Assembly: GCA_963281255.1 (NCBI GenBank)
Contig: OY725491.1
Coordinates: 3,720,001-3,784,000, forward strand
DNA: 64,000 bases
Source of the DNA: Aphrocallistes beatrix
Taxonomy: Eukaryota; Porifera; Hexactinellida; Sceptrulophora; Aphrocallistidae
Direction: 5' to 3'
Positions 10,982 through 20,829 of the stretch are shown here, piece by piece. Under the pieces are notes generated by a model. The model had not been told where the DNA came from and did no database searches. It worked only from the letters and a program-made list of their open reading frames with translations. The first letter of the stretch is position 1, and each line of letters opens with the position of its first letter. The translations under genes and the position numbers were made by a program.

Positions 10982-13794
10982 TCTAATACAGAATTGAAAG
11001 TGTCCTGTACCACCGTTCCTAACTCTGCTCCAGAAATGGGCTTTGGATCTTCGCCGAACATAACCTTATAAGGGGTAAAACCTGTGCTCGCGCTCGGGGT
11101 TGTGTTTAGGATGTAGCTCACCCGTGGCAGCAGGCTAGGCCAGTCAGTGTCTTCCAATTCATACTCCGCTATAAGGCAACGGATCAACTGTTTAACCGCT
11201 CGGATCCCTCTTTCTGCCTGTCCATCGCCTTCTGGATGGTAGGCTGTACTGTGCTTCTTCTCAATGTTGAACCTTGCCAGGAATTCTCTAACCTCAATAC
11301 CATCCACATTTGGACCCTGGTCGCTTAACAATGATACAGGTGGTCCGTGTCGAAATATCCACCCGTCACCTAGTGCCTGAACTATCGAACGCGATTCTTG
11401 GTCAAAAAGTGGGACCAATTCCATGAATTTGGAAAAGGTATCTACGAGGAGTAGAAAGTGTCGATGATTCGTACTTGCGTATGGTAGGGTGGCTACATCG
11501 AATACGATAACTTCTCTAGGACTAGTAGCTTGAACTGATGGCACAAGCTTCTCGGGGGGTGCATTCTTTGGTTTGTTGCTCGCACATATGGAACATCTTC
11601 GGCAGAAGTCCTCGATATCACAATTCATTTTCTTCCAGTAAAATATATTGCGAGTAAGTAGTATTGTTTTATCACTACCAAAATGACCTTCATTGTGTAC
11701 CAAACCTACGATCCGTTCTTTCATTGAATGGGGAACGACAATTTTCCGCCCTCGATAGAGTATCCCCTCCACTATTTTCAAACCCGCTTGAGTCTTGACT
11801 GGCCCCTTGTCTACCCTCCCGGTTTCTTCTAACTGATTCATAGCCAAGGCTAAGGTATTATCTTCCCTTTGTGCAGTTGCCATCTCTTCTCGAAGTGATC
11901 TGCCTTCCAATGAGTATACATATCTCTCGAAATGATTCTCCTCGTCATTGACGTCCCGATCAACTTCAGACTTCTCTCTTGACAGGTAATCTGCGCTTTC
12001 GTTCTCGGTTCCCTTAACAAATTCTATTGAGTAGTTGATCGACTCCAGCTCTAAAATCCACCTAGTATACTTGCCCCTAGGATCTTTCTGTTTTCTTAGC
12101 CAAACCAGCGGATTGTGATCAGTAAAGATTTTGACACTAGTAGCCGCGCGTAGGTACTTACTAAACTTCCGAGTGGCAGCCATTACACCCCAACACTCTA
12201 GTTCCCCAGCGGAATATTTCTTTTGTCTGTCAGTCAGCCCTGAAGAGAAGTAAGCAATAGGGTGTAGTTTCCCGTCACTATCTCGTTGCGCTAAAACTCC
12301 CCCTACCGCAATTGATGAAGCATCAGTCTGTAATACAAACTCTCTCCGCCAATCCGGAAACGCTAGAGTAATCGGTGACTCCGATAGTTTGATCCTCAGC
12401 GACCGGAACGCGTTTTCTTCTTGTTCCCCCCATGTCCACGCCCGCAGCTCTCGAGTAAGCAAGTAGAGCGGTTCCGCTATTACCGCAAAGTTTGGAATGT
12501 ATTCCCGATAAAAGTTGGCTAATCCAAGAAATCGTTGTACTTGTTTCCGATTTGTTGGCTTTTCTGCCTCACGTATTTTTCCGACTAGTCTCGGGAGTGG
12601 ACTACGACCGTCCGGCGACAGCATGTGCCCGAGGAACTCCCCTCCTGGATATCCGAAAGAGCACTTGTCTCTTCTTAGTTGGATGCTCGCTGTTTTCAGG
12701 GCTTTGAAAGTGTCCTCTAGGTCTGCATAGTGCTGCTCAAAGTTTCCGGAGTGGATACAGGTGTCATCTACAAACGGATCTGCTCTGTCTACGTGTTTCA
12801 GCGTCTCATCCATCAGCCGTTGGTAAGAGGATTGGCTGTTAACAAGGCCGAAAGGCATATGGTTTATTCCATAGAGCCCTCTCTGCGTAACGAACGCCGT
12901 CTTGTGCTTGTCTGCTTCCTCTACTTCAATGGACCAGTAGGCTGAGGCCCCATCGATAAACGAAAAGTAACTGTGGCCAGACATCCGGTCTAAAATGTCC
13001 TTACTGTTAGGCATCGGATACGAGTCAATACGAGTAACTTCATTCAAATGTCTGTAGTCTACAACAAAGCGTTTACTGCCGTCTCGTTTTGTAACGAGTA
13101 AGACGCGACTAGCCCATGCTGAGTTTGACGGTCTGCATATGCCGTTTTCAAGCATCTCGCTTACGATCTTAGCTATTTCTGCCTCCACTGCCGGGACTAC
13201 AGGTATTGGTCTCTGCTTGTTTGGGAGAGCTGAGCCCGTAATTATCCTGTGTACAGTTCCTTTTGCTATCTGGGGTTGTTTAGGATTAACAGCAAACACA
13301 GATTCATAATCACGCAACAGTCCTGAGAGGGCTTCCTTTTGGACCGACGGTAGGTCTGGGTTAATAATACTTCGAGGGATAGCTGGTGCTGAGCTTTTAA
13401 TGTCCTCTAGAACCGCTACTCTGGCCCTCGTAAGGGGTTCTCCGCCTTCAATTGTTGCCCTTGACTCCTTCCAAACACTGCCCAAACGAACTTGTTGACT
13501 CTGCCAGTCAAACTCTGTCGAACCCAACTTCTTTAACAAGTCTCGGCCAAGGATACATGTATTCCCTATGTTCTCAAGTACATTGAATTCGTGTTCCAGT
13601 ATCTGATCGTCGCCCAAGTCGAGGACCACTTCTATATTTCCTATAATCCTTACGGGTTCTCGGGAGAGACCGTATACTTCGCTTGTATCGTTTGCCACCA
13701 ATGGGTCCAGGCCTAGTTCCTGCACAATTCCTATGTCTATAACTGACGGTCCGGCACCGCTGTCATGAGGACAGAAAGTTCTGTAGCAAGGCCT
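10972..13794 (-). CDS. pol: gypsy pol: protease, reverse transcriptase, RNase H, integrase core (left copy)
   Basis: The frame is open from 13,794, overlapping the end of gag in the -1 frame, with no slippery heptamer that I can recognise. Order of domains: aspartic protease with active site DSGA at about 13,753-13,764; reverse transcriptase with FVVDYRHLNEVTR, FSFIDGASAYW and the catalytic PFVDDTCIHS (FVDD box); RNase H with LQTDASSIAVGGVLAQ; integrase with an H-x3-H block (VHNEGHFGSDKT), CRRCSIC zinc pair, and D, D, E in VFDVATLP, SDQGPN and DGQAERGIRAVK. All catalytic residues are present. From the GTG at 13,725 the frame is 917 codons. It ends early, before the GPY/F domain, which lies in another frame. 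In life the polyprotein would act in cytoplasmic particles and then the nucleus. Confidence 0.92.
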   Translation of the reverse strand, partial: RPCYRTFCPHDSGAGPSVIDIGIVQELGLDPLVANDTSEVYGLSREPVRIIGNIEVVLDLGDDQILEHEFNVLENIGNTCILGRDLLKKLGSTEFDWQSQQVRLGSVWKESRATIEGGEPLTRARVAVLEDIKSSAPAIPRSIINPDLPSVQKEALSGLLRDYESVFAVNPKQPQIAKGTVHRIITGSALPNKQRPIPVVPAVEAEIAKIVSEMLENGICRPSNSAWASRVLLVTKRDGSKRFVVDYRHLNEVTRIDSYPMPNSKDILDRMSGHSYFSFIDGASAYWSIEVEEADKHKTAFVTQRGLYGINHMPFGLVNSQSSYQRLMDETLKHVDRADPFVDDTCIHSGNFEQHYADLEDTFKALKTASIQLRRDKCSFGYPGGEFLGHMLSPDGRSPLPRLVGKIREAEKPTNRKQVQRFLGLANFYREYIPNFAVIAEPLYLLTRELRAWTWGEQEENAFRSLRIKLSESPITLAFPDWRREFVLQTDASSIAVGGVLAQRDSDGKLHPIAYFSSGLTDRQKKYSAGELECWGVMAATRKFSKYLRAATSVKIFTDHNPLVWLRKQKDPRGKYTRWILELESINYSIEFVKGTENESADYLSREKSEVDRDVNDEENHFERYVYSLEGRSLREEMATAQREDNTLALAMNQLEETGRVDKGPVKTQAGLKIVEGILYRGRKIVVPHSMKERIVGLVHNEGHFGSDKTILLTRNIFYWKKMNCDIEDFCRRCSICASNKPKNAPPEKLVPSVQATSPREVIVFDVATLPYASTNHRHFLLLVDTFSKFMELVPLFDQESRSIVQALGDGWIFRHGPPVSLLSDQGPNVDGIEVREFLARFNIEKKHSTAYHPEGDGQAERGIRAVKQLIRCLIAEYELEDTDWPSLLPRVSYILNTTPSASTGFTPYKVMFGEDPKPISGAELGTVVQDTFNSVLECG

Positions 13795-14639
13795 TCAACG
13801 TTAGCCGTGGAGATCGAATGCACGTCTTTGCCTTTATAACCAGTACTACAATCTTTCAGGAGATGCCCCTTTTGGCCACACCCTGGGCATCGCTTGTCCG
13901 GGCAGTACTTCCAGAAGTGTCTCCCGCCACAAATATAACATGCTCTCTTGCCTTGGCCTTGACCTTTTGACTGCTTTCTCCAAACAGGGTTACTCCTCGC
14001 GAATGCAACGCGATCATTCGAATCTTGCGGTTCGACTAGTTCCGACTCATACGTAGCTTTGTCCTTCTCTCCAATAGTTGCGACTCGGCGTGCACATAAC
14101 TTATTGCCCAAGTTGAGAGCAAATCCTTTATCGGTAAGTCCTTCTTTCACTTCCGCCACTAACTTAAATGCATCTGCATGATCTAGGTCTTCGTTCACCG
14201 CTGTAACTGTCCCTTTGACTCGATTCTGTACTTCTTTAGGGAGTTGTGAGGACACCATCGAGGCCACAAACTTAAGCGTTGTTCCGGCATGGGCGGCTTT
14301 GCGCCTCACTAAGAGGAAGTAATCCCCAATGTCCTGCCCGGGTTGCCATTGGAGTTGAACCAGCTCCTGCATTGCGGTAAATGGGTCAATGGGATTGTCG
14401 ATCACCTTGGATAATTGATCTAGTGCTTCCTTTAGTGTGTCCGCTTTTCTTATCACAACTTTCACAGCTTATGTATCTGTAAGCGACCGGTTAATGTAAT
14501 TTGGGAGGAGTTGTATAACCCTCTTCTCTGCGGCTTCGTCAACCCAGATATGCTGCGTCCCGCTCTCGAAGAGAATACGCCATTCAGAGATCCTATCTCC
14601 TTTCTGCAAGGCCGGTACTGAGAGTGGTGCTGTAGCCAT
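13737..14639 (-). pseudogene. gag: gypsy gag with an in-frame stop (left copy)
   Basis: An ATG at 14,639, 26 bases inside the 5' LTR, opens MATAPLSVPALQKGD and continues to a TAA at 14,469-14,471. The same frame then runs on for 242 codons to 13,737. It contains a capsid-like region (FTAMQELVQLQWQPGQDIGD) and two CCHC-type zinc knuckles: CYICGGRHFWKYC, one residue short in the C-to-H spacing, and CPGCGQKGHLLKDC, canonical. The stop after codon 56 would prevent full-length Gag unless read through. Because the second arm is identical, this is either a real mutation or one shared error. The first in-frame ATG after the stop is far inside the protein. Confidence 0.85.
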
Positions 14640-14665
14640 TACGGTTTGACTTAATATTTTATTTA

Positions 14666-14875
14666 TGTAACACGGTTAATTGGAAGTTGATATGATATAA
14701 TATACTTCTAGTAAACTGATAAGAAATAAAATATTAAGAGGATAACACAGAACTCTAACAAATGTCTAGGCTATGCGAATGTATATGATAGCTATGTAAG
14801 CCTACTCTACTTGTAGACTATCTGGGAGGTCTAACGATAATTACCATTAGTAATTACGACTACTAAAGTGTTACA
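14666..14875 (-). repeat. 5' LTR of left-arm gypsy element
   Basis: 210 bp and identical by eye to the LTR at 10,187. Beyond it, toward gag, the sequence ATAAATAAAATATTAAGTC shows no recognisable tRNA primer-binding site beginning TGG. Confidence 0.93.
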
Positions 14876-15850
14876 AGTGGATGAAAGAATAGATGGAACT
14901 CGTGATACTGACAGAATGTTTGCTATCGACAACACCAAGAAGGAACAGAATATTCAAACACGGAATTTTGACCGTAAACCAAAACGTAATAGGTGAGTAA
15001 TTCTTATTTTTAGTGTCTGCTGGTTCTAATTACAGAAAGTAATGACAATGATGCTAACATCACCAGACCATATTTTCTCAAAGAAACTTTGCAATTCGCA
15101 TCACTTCCTACACATTAAAAATATTTTCTGTTTACGTAAATTCAATTCATCTCATGACTCAAAATATTTTTTTCATTTGTAGAATGGCGACTGGGGACAC
15201 AGTGCAGTGACCCGATATCGCGGATGTCTCCTCCCAGCAATTTTCTATACCACTGAAGCCAAGCCATATAAATGCTCCGCATTCTCTAGGTAGCTAAATT
15301 TAGGTCGGAATTCGAGGAAGGAGACCAAGTACTTGTACTATCAAGAAATCCAAACATCTACCCGGAACCAAAAATGCAAAGAAATATCTTGGACCACATT
15401 CAGTAGATAGAGTGACACCAAGCCATATTATTGCACATACACATTTCAACAGCAAAAAGACAACTAGGATGCCAATCCACCTTTCTCGAATATATTATAA
15501 ACGCACTAATTCCACAGTAAGTTGAAAATCACAGTTATTTTTAACTAAAATGCTATCAATTCCTACAAATTTGATAATTTTATTTTAGGATATGGAGACA
15601 TCAGTAAACAAAGCCATGCATCAATTCTATCCGTGAGTAATATTAATTAATATCTGGTAGTATAATGACGTCGTCATAATCGAGTTTAAGACTCTTTCAT
15701 GGTTTAGGACCAGAGAATAAATAGGTTTTGGAATAATGGCATTTCATCCTGATAATTCGTCATACATTAGATCCATATACATTCGCGTGGCACTACGTCG
15801 GAATGGTTAAGTAGTAATCGAACTAGAGACCAAACAAAAGAAGTATAGTT

Positions 15851-15985
15851 GCACTGTCACGAAGTATCTCCCCGCCCGAACTAAATTATCTACTGGGGCC
15901 AACTTACTCCCCACAAGGGGGCAGGATCTACTTCAAGGGGGGGGGGGATACTTTACTTAGGTGCCAAATTACTTCGTGACAGCAC
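15851..15985. mobile_element. Short MITE with GCACTGTCACGAAGTA ends
   Basis: About 135 bp with near-matching inverted ends GCACTGTCACGAAGTA and (reverse complement) GTGCTGTCACGAAGTA. The interior is GC-richer than the surroundings and contains a run of about twelve G. No target duplication was recognised. The same end sequence, attached to the same flank, recurs near 29,890, so the flank may be part of a larger repeat. Confidence 0.5.
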
Positions 15986-16048
15986 CTTCCTTCAATTCAA
16001 TCCCAATTCGGCAATTCCAAATGTCATTTTAAATTGATATTGTAAGTA

Positions 16049-16325
16049 CAGTAGGATGTCAGTTATCCGAACGGGTTGGGACCGAGGGAGTTCGGATAAC
16101 TGAAGTTATTGTGTAATTATATAGAAAAGTTGGGCAGTAGTACTAAGTACTCATAATGATGAATATGGATAAAATACATATCGATCTATGTAAGCATCAT
16201 CAATAGTATATAAAGTGATGGCAGTGTACTACTTTCAATTCTCAACTCAGGAATGCAATATTAATAAATTTAGTATATTTTTAGTTTGATCAACCAATGG
16301 GTTCGGATAACTGAAGTGTTCGCTG
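16049..16325. mobile_element. pogo/Tigger-like MITE
   Basis: Starts after a TA with CAGTAGGATGTCAGTTATCC and contains three further copies of the GTTATCCGAAC/GTTCGGATAACTG word, one of them at the right end (GTTCGGATAACTGAAG...CTG) near a TA. CAG-starting ends with TTATCCGAA and TA targets are typical of pogo/Tigger elements. It is non-coding. The TIR match is imperfect, so the right border is approximate. Confidence 0.55.
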
Positions 16326-17034
16326 GATAGGTTTAAAACGCTTTTGTAAGAGCTAATTTCCTCATTTGTTATTATTCCCGCATTCTGCATAGGTTAGAGC
16401 AAAGCCCCTCCGTAACCCTTCCCAAAAGTTGTATACCTCTTTTTAGGGTCCTTTTTAATCCTATATTATACAACAATACGCAGTTCATCTGGCAACACTG
16501 CGTGACTCCATGGACAAAGTAGTCATACACCCTAATACGTAATTTCAATACAAATTGTTATAACACTAATCCATTTGTGAAGTCAAATAACATTTAATTA
16601 GTAAGAAATACTGTAAATATAGCTAAAAATTCGTTTCCTTTACATTCAAATTACTCACTTTATGAACATTTGACATAATTACTCTCCTGCAACTTGGTAT
16701 TTTCGGAATTTGTTACCCTATAACATATATCACGAGTTGCCACCATTGTACTACGTATATATATGCTGGCATTGGTGGTACGAGGTGGAATAGTTCAAAA
16801 ATTTTAAGGTTGGCCTTTCCTATAGAAAAGCCCAACATTTTATGATTTTTATCTAAAATTATCAAAATGTGTTTTTTTCATTTGTATATATCTTGACTGG
16901 TTATGGACCATTATACCAATTTTTGAATTCAAAAACAAATATTGTGCCACTTTGAGCTAACTTTCTGCTCTTCAAAATTGTCTATTTGATACAAACCTCC
17001 TCAGTAGTGTGATCGGGAAGGCATTCCAGTGTAA
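16326..17034. other. AT-rich spacer, nothing recognised
   Basis: No gene or terminal repeat recognised. The stretch ends with the left 9-bp target duplication of the MULE at 17,026-17,034. Confidence 0.5.
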
Positions 17035-17698
17035 GGGAGTACGACAATTCGCAACAGACAATTCGCAACACGACAATTCGCAACACAGACAATTCGTAAC
17101 ACCAGCTCGAACTACCACCCTTCAACTATATTCGTCGTTCTCGGGAATCCGTAGGCAGTGTCAAAATGATGGTTCCACATGCCGATAGGGAACAGTACGC
17201 GTTGATATGCGCCACCTGGGAGTGTGCGCCCGATGTATGTCCTTTCGAAGTATTGAATAAGTCCGTCAGCTTCAGGAGTAGGTAGTTGTGCGGCCACTTC
17301 AGCGAACATACCACATACTTCGTGAGGTGCTGTAAATGCTAGATCTGGTATAATACGGATACGAATAGCGAGCTCTTCGTCTTGTGAGTACTCAACTTGC
17401 ATTCCTTCTGCCTGCACCTTCCGCCAAACATTCTGTGTAAGGTGAAAGAAACAGCCTTTCACAACAGAAGAAGGCCAGGTCCGCTCAAAACTGCTAATTG
17501 CAGCCTTTCCATAATCCATTAGGATCTCGTGTGGGTTAGCATGTGGACAAATAAGTTGGACTGTTCTCACATCTTTTTGTAAGTTACTTCTGTTTACAAC
17601 ATAATTAACTGATCGTGATAGTTCGAGCTGGTGTTGCGAATTGTCTGTTACGAATTGTCTGTGTTGCGAATTGTCGTGTTGCGAATTGTCGTACTCCC
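17035..17698 (-). mobile_element. MULE with tandem-repeat TIRs and a perfect 9-bp target duplication (left arm)
   Basis: A 664-bp element flanked by CCAGTGTAA on both sides (17,026-17,034 and 17,699-17,707), the 9-bp duplication expected of Mutator. Each terminal inverted repeat starts GGGAGTACGAC and consists of tandem GACAATTCGCAACA-type units, followed by CAGCTCGAACTA. Between them lies a MULE transposase fragment. It is too short to encode a whole transposase, so it is a deleted derivative, possibly mobilised by a full-length relative. It sits inside the decayed Mutator-type gene that continues at 17,708. Confidence 0.92.
17112..17570 (-). pseudogene. MULE transposase central fragment inside the 664-bp element
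   Basis: 152 residues with MDYGKAAISSFERTWP, GCFFHLTQNVWRKVQAEG and FPRTTNIVEGW. These are the second catalytic acidic block, the C-x2-H-like block and the TNN-VEGW block of the MULE transposase domain (PF10551-type). The fragment is open and undamaged, but both the N-terminal zinc-finger region and everything after VEGW are missing. It stops at the inner edge of the terminal repeat, so the ends were lost by internal deletion and not by point decay. Confidence 0.88.
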
Positions 17699-17707
17699 CC
17701 AGTGTAA

Positions 17708-19156
17708 GGCCTACAAATGCGATCGCATAAGTTTATAAAATCATCTTTCAATGCTGGCATTGTTGAGCGTATATTTATTATTGCGATGAATGTCATTCTG
17801 GAACAGAATTCTATAATTCATCCAAACAATCCTTTTCATTTCTTGATAAAAAAACGCATTTTGTAGACAACATATTACAAATTCTAGCTGGGCTCGCATC
17901 GTTGGGATTGGGAAAAGATCATTAGATATATTGAACACATTTATGGGTATGCCAAAAACTCTAGGAGAAAGAGCTTTTTATGACACCTAAACCCATTTCA
18001 GTCGTGCTGCAAAGGAACTAAGTGAAAGTTGTCATATTCCAGAGAACGATATGATGCAAGTTGAATTTCCTATGATGGCGCCTACCAACGTAGAGGTGGT
18101 TCAAAGGGTGGTGGTCATCCTAGATATTGTTTTGCTAGTGCCATTAGTATCGATAGTGGTAAAGTGTTAGATTTTGAGATCGCATGTAATTCATGCCGAC
18201 TTTGCACTGAGACAACAAGCACTTAGAAACTCTAGGATTACTCGGAAAGATTACATAGAATGGTTCAGCAAGCATAGAGATCTTTGCCAATCTAAGAATT
18301 ATGGAGATGTGAATTCAGTTGCTCTAGAATCAAAATTAGCCATTGTTATTTTTGAGATATCTATCGATAACAAACTTATATACTCGAGTGTAATAGAAAA
18401 ATATGCTGAATACGGAATTGAAATCTCTAGACGTGAGTGTCTATCCCACGCACAAAAACGTATTAGACAGCATTTATTTGACAAGCAAAAGAATTATATT
18501 GCTGCGATGAAACCTGAAATGAACACTTTATTATTGAAATGTAAATCAAAGAGTGAGGAGAAGAAAATCACAGGAATAAATCGATACAAAACTCAGCGAG
18601 ATCTTAAATGACAGAGAAGAATAGAACTTCCCTTTTCCTGATTCTGTTTCTGAAATAAATCTTTTGAGCGATATTCTAATCGACAAAATAACCTCGCTCG
18701 ATGGCTTAGTCATAAAAAATAACTTGGACTGCACTATCCCACATATCCAGGAAGCTTTTATGGGGATTATATTTCATCTGTCCGCCAATGACGAGAACTG
18801 TAAAGAGATGCATCGATATTGCAAAAAAGGAGAATATTCTTGGTGTAGTTACCAAAAGGCCATTGCAATAGGCAATGCTCCACCGAAACATCCAAGATAC
18901 CTCAGTTTGGAGTGTAGTCAACGTGTCCAAGGCATTCTAGAGCCATATCTTAGCGAGGAATTTCTGCAAAAAGTCAGGGGTAGGTAAACATCAAACCTAA
19001 ATGAAAATCTGGGCACAAATTGATTTAGGAACCATAAAATTGGTTCTGTTGAAATTGAGCTGATGAATTTAGGAGCTGCATTAGATGTAATAAGATGCTA
19101 TGATGGATGCCAAGGATATCTCGAGATCTTTAGGGAATTATGTATTGAACCGAAAC
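17708..19156 (+). pseudogene. Decayed Mutator-like transposase gene (PF20700-type), left arm
   Basis: Reading across frames gives, in order: GIGKRSLDIFNTFMGMPKTL (about 17,900); SYDGAYQRRGGSKGGG and DFEIACNSCRLC (18,070-18,200), the DG-YQ-RG block and paired cysteines; then 18,174-18,611 with LIYSSVIEKYAEYGIEISRR and ECLSHAQKRIRQHL; then 18,664-18,987 with LIDKITSLDGLVIKNNLDCT and a CKKGEYSWCSYQK block; a GTAAAC-like donor follows. The last block from 19,024 (IGSVEIELMNLGAALDVIRC) runs into the N gap. This order matches a transposase-derived family common in arthropods that I associate with the Mutator-like transposase domain. Several frame changes and stops make it inactive. The MULE at 17,035 inserted at its 5' side. 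Confidence 0.72.
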
Positions 19157-19356
19157 NNNNNNNNNNNNNNNNNNNNNNNNNNNNNNNNNNNNNNNNNNNN
19201 NNNNNNNNNNNNNNNNNNNNNNNNNNNNNNNNNNNNNNNNNNNNNNNNNNNNNNNNNNNNNNNNNNNNNNNNNNNNNNNNNNNNNNNNNNNNNNNNNNNN
19301 NNNNNNNNNNNNNNNNNNNNNNNNNNNNNNNNNNNNNNNNNNNNNNNNNNNNNNNN
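19157..19356. other. Assembly gap of exactly 200 N
   Basis: Two hundred unknown bases lie at the centre of the palindrome. The round number suggests a gap of arbitrary size. The right side begins with 15 bases (GTGATATAAATTGAT) that extend the arm sequence past the point where the left arm ends, so the last arm bases are hidden on the left. Confidence 0.98.
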
Positions 19357-19371
19357 GTGATATAAATTGAT

Positions 19372-20820
19372 GTTTCGGTTCAATACATAATTCCCTAAAG
19401 ATCTCGAGATATCCTTGGCATCCATCATAGCATCTTATTACATCTAATGCAGCTCCTAAATTCATCAGCTCAATTTCAACAGAACCAATTTTATGGTTCC
19501 TAAATCAATTTGTGCCCAGATTTTCATTTAGGTTTGATGTTTACCTACCCCTGACTTTTTGCAGAAATTCCTCGCTAAGATATGGCTCTAGAATGCCTTG
19601 GACACGTTGACTACACTCCAAACTGAGGTATCTTGGATGTTTCGGTGGAGCATTGCCTATTGCAATGGCCTTTTGGTAACTACACCAAGAATATTCTCCT
19701 TTTTTGCAATATCGATGCATCTCTTTACAGTTCTCGTCATTGGCGGACAGATGAAATATAATCCCCATAAAAGCTTCCTGGATATGTGGGATAGTGCAGT
19801 CCAAGTTATTTTTTATGACTAAGCCATCGAGCGAGGTTATTTTGTCGATTAGAATATCGCTCAAAAGATTTATTTCAGAAACAGAATCAGGAAAAGGGAA
19901 GTTCTATTCTTCTCTGTCATTTAAGATCTCGCTGAGTTTTGTATCGATTTATTCCTGTGATTTTCTTCTCCTCACTCTTTGATTTACATTTCAATAATAA
20001 AGTGTTCATTTCAGGTTTCATCGCAGCAATATAATTCTTTTGCTTGTCAAATAAATGCTGTCTAATACGTTTTTGTGCGTGGGATAGACACTCACGTCTA
20101 GAGATTTCAATTCCGTATTCAGCATATTTTTCTATTACACTCGAGTATATAAGTTTGTTATCGATAGATATCTCAAAAATAACAATGGCTAATTTTGATT
20201 CTAGAGCAACTGAATTCACATCTCCATAATTCTTAGATTGGCAAAGATCTCTATGCTTGCTGAACCATTCTATGTAATCTTTCCGAGTAATCCTAGAGTT
20301 TCTAAGTGCTTGTTGTCTCAGTGCAAAGTCGGCATGAATTACATGCGATCTCAAAATCTAACACTTTACCACTATCGATACTAATGGCACTAGCAAAACA
20401 ATATCTAGGATGACCACCACCCTTTGAACCACCTCTACGTTGGTAGGCGCCATCATAGGAAATTCAACTTGCATCATATCGTTCTCTGGAATATGACAAC
20501 TTTCACTTAGTTCCTTTGCAGCACGACTGAAATGGGTTTAGGTGTCATAAAAAGCTCTTTCTCCTAGAGTTTTTGGCATACCCATAAATGTGTTCAATAT
20601 ATCTAATGATCTTTTCCCAATCCCAACGATGCGAGCCCAGCTAGAATTTGTAATATGTTGTCTACAAAATGCGTTTTTTTATCAAGAAATGAAAAGGATT
20701 GTTTGGATGAATTATAGAATTCTGTTCCAGAATGACATTCATCGCAATAATAAATATACGCTCAACAATGCCAGCATTGAAAGATGATTTTATAAACTTA
20801 TGCGATCGCATTTGTAGGCC
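19372..20820 (-). pseudogene. Decayed Mutator-like transposase gene, right-arm mirror
   Basis: Identical mirror of 17,708-19,156, with the same blocks at mirrored positions (for example the frames at 19,541-19,864 and 19,917-20,354). It carries 15 further bases of the last block at 19,357-19,371, coding HQFIS-like residues, before the gap. Confidence 0.72.
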
Positions 20821-20829
20821 TTACACTGG

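Larger units (their letters stand above)
10187..14875 (-). mobile_element. Ty3/gypsy LTR retrotransposon, left-arm copy
   Basis: A 4,689-bp element bounded by two 210-bp LTRs that read identically (10,187-10,396 and 14,666-14,875), each starting TGTAACAC and ending GTGTTACA. On the minus strand the order is 5' LTR, gag, protease-RT-RNase H-integrase, integrase tail, an AG-rich polypurine-like tract (AGAAGCGGAAGTGA) and 3' LTR. I see no clear tRNA primer site after the 5' LTR and no envelope gene. It interrupts an exon of integrase copy 1. Flanks are AGAG and AGTG, at best a 3-of-4 match for a target duplication. Identical LTRs imply recent insertion, yet the coding region has an in-frame stop and two frame changes. 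Confidence 0.93.
7490..15632 (+). pseudogene. Ginger/GIN-like intron-containing integrase gene, copy 1 (interrupted by gypsy)
   Basis: Seven exon-like blocks line up with the nine-exon copy at 50,191-54,278. They are: ~7,490-7,601 (RRQWNFKRKTNNYTLSD...LYK, donor GTAAGT); 7,987-8,159 (KLEVPTRKEIE...KYHDKIG, donor GTAAGT); 8,451-8,761 (CKTCQQ zinc-type pair, then LICDLPETPDGYKHILVTAC and HDQ-KEF); 8,822-~8,928 (AYHPMANGLVEVHNKILK, carrying the catalytic Glu); 9,887-10,186 continuing at 14,876-14,992 (W-AKL, STGHTPFYRMF, then acidic); 15,304-15,516 (EEGDQVLVLSRNPN, GPY/F-like); 15,589-15,632. The family is an H2C2 plus DDE integrase without reverse transcriptase. Breaks include a frameshift in exon 2, a small deletion before LICDLP and a frameshift before DTLPMTIDEADP. 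The OTU exon seen in copies 2 and 3 was not found here. Confidence 0.75.
9221..19156. repeat. Left arm of a giant palindrome (inverted repeat)
   Basis: Bases 9,221-19,156 are the reverse complement of 19,372-29,307: position x pairs with 38,528 minus x throughout. Every coding frame in the arm reappears at the mirrored position with identical sequence and no length change. The match starts abruptly at AGGTGGCCGAATTGATGG (9,221). Arm length is 9,936 bp and no mismatch was noticed wherever I compared the arms. The arm mixes a gypsy element, MITEs, a MULE and decayed genes, so it is a duplicated segment and not one transposon. An assembly artefact is a serious possibility because of the central N gap. 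Confidence 0.95.

Noticed and set aside
12492-12945. Antisense frames inside gypsy pol (and their mirrors at 25,583-26,036)
   Set aside because: Shadows of the pol reading frame; no motif and no independent start context.
10187-14875. Endogenous retrovirus with envelope gene
   Set aside because: No third coding region lies between the integrase tail and the 3' LTR; gag and pol alone fill the element, so it is an ordinary Ty3/gypsy retrotransposon.
10182-14880. A clean 4- or 5-bp target duplication for the gypsy element
   Set aside because: The flanks AGAG and AGTG agree at only three of four positions, so I do not claim it.
19157-19356. Frames that read through the N gap on both strands
   Set aside because: They consist of unknown residues between mirrored ends and carry no information.
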